10,195 nt of DNA, taken from contig CAKKQG010000421.1 in the NCBI GenBank assembly GCA_919901875.1, positions 1 to 10,195 of the forward strand. The letters run 5' to 3'. Below, piece by piece: positions 6,589 to 10,195 of this stretch. The notes under the pieces were generated by a model that saw nothing but the letters and a program-made list of their open reading frames with translations, was not told the origin of the DNA and made no database searches. A program made the position numbers and the translations under genes. The DNA comes from Anaerolineales bacterium. GTDB taxonomy: Bacteria; Chloroflexota; Anaerolineae; Anaerolineales; VGOW01. How positions within the stretch are numbered: position 1 is the first letter of the stretch; the number at the start of each line of letters is the position of its first letter.

Positions 6589-6935
6589 AAAAAGAATACA
6601 CGCCAGATCGTGGCGATGCCATTTGGATCACCTTTAATCCACAGGCAGGTCATGAACAGGCTGGGCGTCGTCCAGCAGTAGTTCTTAGCCCATCGGCCTA
6701 TAACGGCAAAGTTGGGCTCGCTATTTTGTGTCCCATCACTAGCAAGATTAAGGGCTACCCATTTGAAGTTATGCTTCCCGATAATCTGGCTATTACGGGC
6801 GCGGTGTTGTCAGATCAAGTTAAAAGTCTCGATTGGCAAGCACGGAACGCCGAATTGATTTGCGCCTTGCCATCTGACATCGTTGTTGAGATTCTCCAGA
6901 AGCTGAGTTCGTTATTAGCCTTTGAAGATGAATGA
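6585..6935 (+). CDS. mazF: MazF/PemK-type mRNA endoribonuclease toxin
   Basis: The protein of about 116 residues shows the MazF pattern: R-G-D-A-I-W-I-T-F, then G-H-E-Q-A-G-R-R-P-A-V-V-L-S near residues 22-35, A-I-L-C-P-I-T-S near residues 46-53, and a late strand with G-A-V-L-S-D-Q-V-K-S-L-D-W. The conserved EQaGrRP arginine and the PITS threonine/serine, which form the RNA cleavage site in MazF, are present, so the toxin looks intact. The start is taken as GTG 6585, overlapping the mazE TGA by 4 bp, with AAGGAGA (6574-6580) 4 nt before it; TTG 6582 is an alternative but sits too close to that site. It is the second gene of a two-gene toxin-antitoxin operon. Confidence 0.92.
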   Translation: MKKEYTPDRGDAIWITFNPQAGHEQAGRRPAVVLSPSAYNGKVGLAILCPITSKIKGYPFEVMLPDNLAITGAVLSDQVKSLDWQARNAELICALPSDIVVEILQKLSSLLAFEDE

Positions 6936-7071
6936 ATCTGCTTGCTGGTATTAAGGGGTAGTTGCTCTATGTCCTCAACCGCGATAAGATACAAATATAG
7001 TGCGCTCGTTCGTTTACTAAGAGAATGAGTTACTTGGCAAAACAACAGGTGTTTTGCTCTTAAAAATCTAA

Positions 7072-7102
7072 TCGTAGTCCCCCAGGTTCTGTGAGACTAC
7101 GA
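7072..7102 (+). repeat. Hairpin related to the tRNA terminator
   Basis: TCGTAGTC (7072-7079) pairs perfectly with GACTACGA (7095-7102) around a 15-nt loop. Its right arm and loop end, TGTGAGACTACG, match TGTGAGGCTACG of the terminator at 7213-7250 in 11 of 12 positions, so the two hairpins look like diverged copies. No T-run follows here. Confidence 0.65.
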
Positions 7103-7165
7103 CCTCCAGGTTACCGAAATTCACGGACCCGGTGGACTAGAGTTAGCGATTCGCCAGTGACCACG

Positions 7166-7207
7166 CATAACCCGGAGGTCGTTGGTTCGAATCCAACCCC
7201 CGCTACC
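7166..7207 (+). other. 3' half of an initiator tRNA(fMet) gene (putative attachment-site scar)
   Basis: From the anticodon CAT the sequence follows a bacterial tRNA-fMet 3' half: CATAA loop end, anticodon arm CCCGG, AGGTC, T arm GTTGG-TTCGAAT-CCAAC, acceptor strand CCCCGCT, A73 and CC. The base before the anticodon is G instead of the invariant T33, no 5' anticodon arm pairs with CCCGG, and no 5' acceptor complementary to CCCCGCT is found upstream, so the tRNA is not functional. A 3'-half copy like this is what remains at one end of an element integrated into a tRNA gene. The natural terminator follows directly, which suggests that the original chromosome lies to the right and the inserted DNA to the left (inference). 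Confidence 0.75.
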
Positions 7208-7212
7208 TCCAC

Positions 7213-7250
7213 AACACCGTAGACCCACTTTGTGAGGCTACGGTGTTTTT
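7213..7250 (+). terminator. Intrinsic terminator downstream of the tRNA fragment
   Basis: AACACCGTAG (7213-7222) pairs perfectly with CTACGGTGTT (7238-7247), and the T-run ends at 7250. The 15-nt loop holds a small CAC/GTG inner pair. This is a textbook Rho-independent terminator placed as expected for the original tRNA-fMet transcript. Confidence 0.88.
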
Positions 7251-7261
7251 GTTTGCCCGAC

Positions 7262-7317
7262 GGTCTTTGGTTCAATGTAGTCCCCCTCACGGAGGAAAAT
7301 TTTATGAACCAAAGACC
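7262..7317 (+). repeat. 13-bp perfect inverted repeat with inner hairpin
   Basis: GGTCTTTGGTTCA (7262-7274) pairs with TGAACCAAAGACC (7305-7317). Inside the 30-nt loop CCTC (7285-7288) pairs with GAGG (7292-7295) around ACG. The loop also shares the 10-mer GTAGTCCCCC (7277-7286) with 7074-7083. No coding sequence is involved; a structured RNA or an element end are both possible. Confidence 0.65.
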
Positions 7318-7319
7318 TC

Positions 7320-7380
7320 AGGGCTTTTTGTTGGCTAAAGCCATCGAAGGCTTCTTGCAGTTTAAAACTGCCGAAGCCCT
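7320..7380 (+). repeat. Nested inverted repeats with mutually exclusive pairings
   Basis: GCAGTTT (7357-7363) and AAACTGC (7365-7371) form a core hairpin. GGCTTC (7349-7354) can pair with GAAGCC (7373-7378) around it. Alternatively AGGGCTT (7320-7326) can pair with AAGCCCT (7374-7380), using the same right arm. Competing stems like these resemble attenuator or regulatory RNA architecture, but no gene follows on this strand. Confidence 0.55.
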
Positions 7381-7424
7381 CAGCCCCCGCACGTCGGTCT
7401 AACGATTCCATTAGCGAGTGCTTC

Positions 7425-7464
7425 GACTTTCCGCAGGTTGCGAACTTTCGGAAAGTCCGTTTTT
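7425..7464 (+). terminator. Probable intrinsic terminator (plus strand)
   Basis: GACTTTCCG (7425-7433) pairs with CGGAAAGTC (7449-7457), followed by CG and T5 (7460-7464). The loop carries a small GTT/AAC inner pair. It has no annotated gene in front of it on this strand, so it may end a short untranslated transcript spanning 7250-7464. Downstream, TCGCC-GAAA-GGCGA (7491-7504) forms another perfect hairpin with a GNRA tetraloop, and the rest of the stretch to 7557 holds no gene. Confidence 0.6.
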
Positions 7465-7557
7465 ATGCAGGGTTGTATGCCCTCTGTATTTCGCCGAAAG
7501 GCGATCCGCATATTTTTCTACAAAGTGTATGAAGAACTGATGAGGAATTTGCGAAGA

Positions 7558-8799
7558 TCATATCTTAATCGGGATGCCAAGCACTTTCCCGCCAAGCGCC
7601 AACGCCAAACGCAGCATCTCGCGCTTTGCCCCAATGGGAGCCAACCACCACTGCTCAAAAAGAATCTTGCCCCAATGCCACACCGGCCCAATTTGGCGAA
7701 GGTGAATCTGTGGTGATGGTTCGGCGATGAAATTTCCAAAGGCAAACCCTGCCATGCTTTCGCCTGCTTCGAGCATGCAATAGCCAATACCGGGGAACTC
7801 GTATGTTGCGCCCGCGCCCGTGATCTCGGCGGTAATGCGCTGAGCCACAACTTCCGCTTGGGCGTGTGCGAACACGCCCGCCTTCGGGAGCATCATCGGC
7901 ACGTCGGGTTTCCATCTACCGGGAATTGAGATCGCGGTTACGTCTCCTATCGCGTACACGTTTTGATGTTTGGTCTGAAGCGTGGCGCGGTCAACCGGAA
8001 TCCAACCCGCCTCGTTTGTCAATCCGGCGGCGCGCGCGACGCGTGGACCACAATGCGGCGGGATAGCGACAAACAGATCGTAGTCGAAAGAGTCCTTCCC
8101 ATCAAAAGAAAGCTTGCGCGCGGCGGCATCCACCTGCGTCAGCTTATGCAATGGGTGAAAAGCGATCCGTTTATCTGCCAACATTTGCTTGACTGCTTCA
8201 CCCAATGCGGGACCGGCAACAGGCATCGGTTGCGCCTCTGGCGTGAAGAGATGCACTTCAATCTTGTCGCGCAGACCGCGTCGGCGTAATGTATCGGCGA
8301 TGAGCATTGCGCCCTCGTGCGGCGCACCAGGGCATTTGTACGGCAATGCACTCACCACCACCGCAACTTTTCCGCCATTAAAGTCTTGCAGAGCATTGCT
8401 TAACTTCGCCGCGCCCTCAAAGGTATAAAACGTGTGCGCGCCCTCCGCTAAACCGGGAATAGATTCGGGGTTCAATTCTGTGCCAAGCGCAATGATAAGA
8501 TAGTCGTAGTTCAACGTTTGCGTACCGGTTTGCACAGTTCGATTTGTTAGATCAATTGCTTGCACTTCGGAAATGATAACTTCTATGCCCGGTCGAATCA
8601 GTTGGCGCACGTCGCGCGTGATCTGCTCGGGCTGCCGCTCTCCACTCATCACCCACAGGAATGATGGGGCAAAAGTGTGCCGCGCATTTTTCTCTATTAC
8701 AATGATGCGGTGTTCACTTGATAGCAATCGCCGCAGTTCGTTGGCGGCAACTAAACCGCCAACACCCCCGCCAAGAACAAGGATTGTTTTACTTGACAT
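7558..8799 (-). CDS. sqr: Sulfide:quinone oxidoreductase-family flavoprotein (FAD/NAD(P)-dependent)
   Basis: The protein has an N-terminal FAD-binding dinucleotide fold (LVLGGGVGGLVAANELRR), the SQR-type segment YKCPGAPHEGAML with a redox Cys, the second FAD motif YAIGDVTAI, and GIGYCMLEAGESMAG with a second Cys. Cysteines at 160 and 345 (numbered from the upstream ATG at 8811) correspond to the active-site pair of SQRs; Cys254 is extra, and I see no third family Cys near residue 128. The end WHWGKILFEQWWL is an amphipathic aromatic stretch fitting quinone-side membrane attachment. SQR oxidises sulfide to polysulfide/persulfide and reduces quinone. The start at 8799 is preferred because GGAG lies 6 nt before it. 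It is 22 bp downstream of the extended dsrE frame, as third gene of arsR-dsrE-sqr. A non-sulfide NDH-like role cannot be excluded. Confidence 0.85.
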   Translation of the reverse strand: MSSKTILVLGGGVGGLVAANELRRLLSSEHRIIVIEKNARHTFAPSFLWVMSGERQPEQITRDVRQLIRPGIEVIISEVQAIDLTNRTVQTGTQTLNYDYLIIALGTELNPESIPGLAEGAHTFYTFEGAAKLSNALQDFNGGKVAVVVSALPYKCPGAPHEGAMLIADTLRRRGLRDKIEVHLFTPEAQPMPVAGPALGEAVKQMLADKRIAFHPLHKLTQVDAAARKLSFDGKDSFDYDLFVAIPPHCGPRVARAAGLTNEAGWIPVDRATLQTKHQNVYAIGDVTAISIPGRWKPDVPMMLPKAGVFAHAQAEVVAQRITAEITGAGATYEFPGIGYCMLEAGESMAGFAFGNFIAEPSPQIHLRQIGPVWHWGKILFEQWWLAPIGAKREMLRLALALGGKVLGIPIKI

Positions 8800-8821
8800 C
8801 TTTTTCTCCATCTGGCATTTA

Positions 8822-9187
8822 TCAAAATATCAATACGTGATCTGCTTCGAGTGTCCAATCCCCTTGTAAATCTACACTGCCATCCAATACGTTTTCGATC
8901 TTGCCTTCAGACTCGAGCCCGCGAGCCTCACTGCAAGAGCCTCAAGTTGCCACTTCGCCGCGTTGGGCAAGCGATTTGATCATTCGCTCCAAGTTATAGT
9001 AGCCGTCCGGAGTTTTCTGTCCTTTGCGGGCGCATAATACGCCGTCACCCGTCATAAAAACGCGCACACTTGCTGCGGGGCGTTTGACTAAGTTCAGCGC
9101 CAAACGCAGCGCATTGTAAGGGCGCTCGTTGCCGTAAGGACCTTCGTTGATGATAAACAGGTATTTCTTCTTCGTGGGTTCAGTCAT
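8822..9187 (-). CDS. DsrE-family protein, candidate selenoprotein with in-frame TGA (Sec82)
   Basis: Residues 1-81 are DsrE-like: KKYLFIINEGPYGNERPYNA, V-R-V-F-M-T-G-D-G-V-L-C-A (Cys52) and GQKTPDGYYNLERM. The frame then meets TGA (8944-8942) and continues without interruption for 39 codons, G-S-C-S-E-A-R-G-L then DLQGDWTLEADHVLIF, to a TGA at 8824-8822. The continuation is the normal family C-terminus, and the first TGA sits where homologs have the first Cys of CGxC, giving UGSC. Full length 121 residues is typical, whereas 81 would lack the active site. DsrE proteins relay sulfane sulfur, matching the sqr neighbour. AAGGA precedes the ATG, and arsR ends 24 bp upstream. A SECIS-like hairpin follows the TGA. 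Alternatives are a nonsense mutation (TGC or TGT to TGA) or an assembly error. Sec machinery is not in the window. Confidence 0.78.
8909..8928 (-). promoter_or_regulatory. Bacterial SECIS-like stem-loop in the dsrE reading frame
   Basis: On the minus strand AGGCUCG (8928-8922) pairs with CGAGUCU (8915-8909), seven pairs with one G-U, closing a six-base loop CGGGCU. The loop starts 21 nt after the TGA and has G at its second position. Bacterial SECIS elements are known to place a short stem with G in the first two loop bases about 16-37 nt after the UGA. A wider UCUUGC/GCAAGA pairing (8938-8933 with 8904-8899) could form an outer stem. Confidence 0.55.
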
Positions 9188-9211
9188 GAGATGAATTCCT
9201 TTCGTGTAAAT

Positions 9212-9529
9212 TTATCCGCGCGCTAATTCCACTCCAGCTTCCAGATGTTCCAACAGAACCTGCCGCATTAAGTCGCAGGCTTTAATAATCTTCGGATTGC
9301 TCAACCGGTAATAAACACTTACTCCCTCACGACGTGGGACGACGATTCCTTTCTGCCGCATGACGGTCAGGTGTTGAGACAAGTTTGCCTGACTAATCCC
9401 CATCGCCTCAATAATCTCTGTCACCGATTTTTCTCCGTCGCGCAGAAGGTCAATGATCTCCAATCGCTTGGGGTTGGCGAGCGTTTGGCAAATGCTAGCG
9501 TGCAGTTCGTATAGTTGACGGTCAGCCAT
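9212..9529 (-). CDS. ArsR/SmtB-family winged-helix repressor
   Basis: The 105-residue protein shows the ArsR fold: the helix with TLANPKRLEIIDLLRDGEKS, the recognition helix-turn-helix EIIEAMGISQANLSQHLTVM (about residues 38-57), and the wing GIVVPRREGVSVYYRL. It keeps two cysteines, C14 (before helix 2) and C85 (C-terminal helix, IIKACDLM), but not the ELCVCDL metal site of ArsR/SmtB proper. A two-Cys layout upstream of dsrE and sqr suggests a thiol-based persulfide sensor like BigR/SqrR; that is inference. The gene leads the arsR-dsrE-sqr string and has a dyad operator just upstream. A spaced Shine-Dalgarno AAGGA lies 10 nt before the ATG. Length is normal. Confidence 0.9.
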   Translation of the reverse strand: MADRQLYELHASICQTLANPKRLEIIDLLRDGEKSVTEIIEAMGISQANLSQHLTVMRQKGIVVPRREGVSVYYRLSNPKIIKACDLMRQVLLEHLEAGVELARG

Positions 9530-9546
9530 TCGATAGACATCCTTAT

Positions 9547-9570
9547 ATTAGAATTATCGAATATTCTAAT
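9547..9570. promoter_or_regulatory. Dyad operator for the ArsR-family regulator
   Basis: ATTAGAAT (9547-9554) and ATTCTAAT (9563-9570) form a perfect 8-8-8 inverted repeat beginning 17 bp before the arsR ATG. AT-rich dyads of this shape are typical ArsR-family sites. It overlaps the -10 box of the arsR promoter, so binding would block initiation (autorepression, inferred). Confidence 0.75.
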
Positions 9571-9591
9571 CTGTTTTCCCCAAGAGATCAA
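9563..9591 (-). promoter_or_regulatory. Sigma70-like promoter of arsR-dsrE-sqr
   Basis: On the minus strand TTGATC (9591-9586) and TAGAAT (9568-9563) are separated by exactly 17 bp. They match the -35 and -10 consensus in 4 and 5 of 6 bases. The -10 lies inside the right arm of the dyad operator. Confidence 0.65.
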
Positions 9592-9595
9592 CTCG

Positions 9596-9626
9596 TTGAC
9601 ACCCCCTACGCCAAATGGCGTATGGT
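9596..9626 (+). promoter_or_regulatory. Candidate regulated promoter with dyad in a 19-bp spacer
   Basis: A perfect -35 TTGACA (9596-9601) is followed after 19 bp by TATGGT (9621-9626, 4 of 6 to the -10 consensus). TACGCC-AAAT-GGCGTA (9607-9622) forms a perfect dyad across the spacer end, preceded by C5. A long spacer with a dyad is the layout of MerR-activated promoters; a CsoR-type operator with a C-tract half is another reading. It drives the gene at 9692. Confidence 0.5.
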
Positions 9627-9691
9627 CGCTCGCGCCATTCTACGCTAGATAACACTCTCCTTTTTTGTTAATCTAAAAGCAGGAAGACTCT

Positions 9692-10081
9692 ATGCAAAAC
9701 ACTATCCTGCTAGACATCAACGGCGACGACGCTGTCAAAACGATCACGGAGGCTCTCAGCGGTCATGGCTTCTATGTGCTTCGCAGTTTTGATTTACGTT
9801 CGGCAATGACCGCCGCCGAGGTGGGCTGTGAGTGTCCGCATCACGGCACGGAGAAGTGCGATTGTCAGTTCATCGTGTTGTTGATCTACGGCGCTGCGAC
9901 TGAACCTCTCACGCTGACGACCCATAGCCACAATCACCAAACACGGGTGCAGATCGTGCGCGATGCGACGATGAATCCCGATCCACACTTTGTGGAGTGC
10001 GTGATGGCAGTGTTGTTGGAAGCATCCCCGGCATGGCTGATCTCTCCATTAATCAATGAAGCAGCGACTAGTCAAACATGA
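9692..10081 (+). CDS. DUF302-like protein with CxCPHHG...CDC metal-site motif
   Basis: The N-terminal part, DAVKTITEALSGHGFYVLRS followed by F-D-L, resembles the helix-strand opening of DUF302 domains ('..lkeaLkeeGFgvl..fdl'). Inserted next is a cysteine/histidine cluster: C46-x-C48-P-H-H-G and C56-D-C58-Q. A second cluster, H78-S-H80-N-H82, and Cys103 follow. Such clustering suggests binding of a soft metal (Cu, Zn, Hg) or of persulfide sulfur; this is inferred from residues only. The protein has 129 residues and no signal peptide or membrane segment, so it should be cytoplasmic. AGGAAG lies 5 nt before the ATG. Its end overlaps the CsoR-family gene by 26 bp, so both are probably co-transcribed from the promoter at 9596-9626. 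Confidence 0.7.
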   Translation: MQNTILLDINGDDAVKTITEALSGHGFYVLRSFDLRSAMTAAEVGCECPHHGTEKCDCQFIVLLIYGAATEPLTLTTHSHNHQTRVQIVRDATMNPDPHFVECVMAVLLEASPAWLISPLINEAATSQT

Positions 10082-10195
10082 CGACCTTCGTGTCGCCAAA
10101 GCCAATCTTGCGCGCCGCTTGCATTGCGCCGAAGGGCATTTGCGCGGGGTGGTGATGATGGTCGAGCGCGACGACGACTGTGTGAGCATTGTGCA
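10056..10195 (+). CDS. CsoR/FrmR/CstR-family repressor, N-terminal part (partial)
   Basis: From ATG 10056 a frame stays open to the window end (46 codons). It reads ...NLARRLHCAEGHLRGVVMMV followed by E-R-D-D-D-C-V-S-I-V, the characteristic first helices of the DUF156 family ('LxRIEGQvRGIxrMveedxyCxdiL'). The Cys of the DDDC segment matches the first ligand Cys of copper-sensing CsoR and the reactive Cys of persulfide-sensing CstR. The second motif (H/C in the next helix) lies outside the window, so copper, formaldehyde or persulfide sensing cannot be told apart. The start overlaps the preceding gene by 26 bp in another frame; an ATG at 10078 is out of frame with this protein. Confidence 0.85.
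   Translation, partial: MKQRLVKHDDLRVAKANLARRLHCAEGHLRGVVMMVERDDDCVSIV

Noticed and set aside
7126..7207. A complete tRNA gene using GGTGGACTAG...TTAGC as its 5' half
   Set aside because: The putative 5' acceptor GGACCCG does not pair with CCCCGCT, the anticodon arm does not pair, and T33 is missing. Only the 3' half is tRNA-like.
7438..7716. Plus-strand frame of 92 codons over the hairpins and the 3' end of sqr
   Set aside because: It is antisense to sqr, crosses a terminator-like hairpin and shows no family pattern.
8942..8944. Genome-wide reassignment of TGA (for example to Gly or Trp)
   Set aside because: TGA serves as the normal stop of several intact genes here (mazE, the DUF5678 gene, dsrE itself), so only a local recoding or mutation is plausible.
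1..10195. CRISPR array
   Set aside because: No regularly spaced direct repeats of 20-40 bp were seen. The only tandem array is the 35-bp heptad repeat.

Overview
The window reads as a bacterial chromosome segment of roughly even base composition. Family content (JetA/JetB, DUF5678 plus a retropepsin-like protease, DUF6036, DUF3800, a DsrE/SQR pair) suggests a Chloroflexota (Anaerolineae-like) genome, probably from a metagenome. That assignment is an inference from family content, not from a marker gene.

Left part (1-3132, minus strand): a tight gene string reading right to left. It runs jetA and jetB (Wadjet SMC-type plasmid defence, kleisin-like and KITE-like subunits), then a ribbon-helix-helix/DUF5678 protein, a retropepsin-like aspartic protease, and a truncated small SH3-like protein. 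The expected jetC (SMC ATPase) and jetD (nuclease) are not next to jetB. Middle-left (3141-4550): a tnpB relic decayed at its 5' end and cut at its 3' end, followed by two small coding relics, one of RHS type.

Middle (4580-6935, plus strand): a DUF6036 nucleotidyltransferase gene broken by an in-frame TAA, a small unknown partner, a DUF3800 protein, and a mazE-mazF-like toxin-antitoxin pair. At 7166-7207 lies the 3' half of an initiator tRNA gene followed by a good intrinsic terminator. This is the usual scar of an element integrated in a tRNA gene, and it plausibly marks the right edge of the defence/accessory island. Positions 7072-7504 are rich in hairpins without a gene.

Right part (7558-10195): sulfur and metal handling. 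A minus-strand operon arsR-dsrE-sqr is preceded by a promoter with an overlapping dyad operator. The dsrE gene is the most interesting object in the window. Its frame contains TGA exactly where the family has the first Cys of a CxxC motif, the frame stays open and family-like for 39 more codons to a normal length of 121 residues, and a hairpin with SECIS-like geometry follows the TGA. It is a candidate selenoprotein. Divergently, a DUF302-like protein with a CxCPHHG...CDC metal-site motif overlaps a CsoR/CstR-family repressor that runs off the window. Together the right-hand genes suggest a sulfide/persulfide and metal response module (inference).
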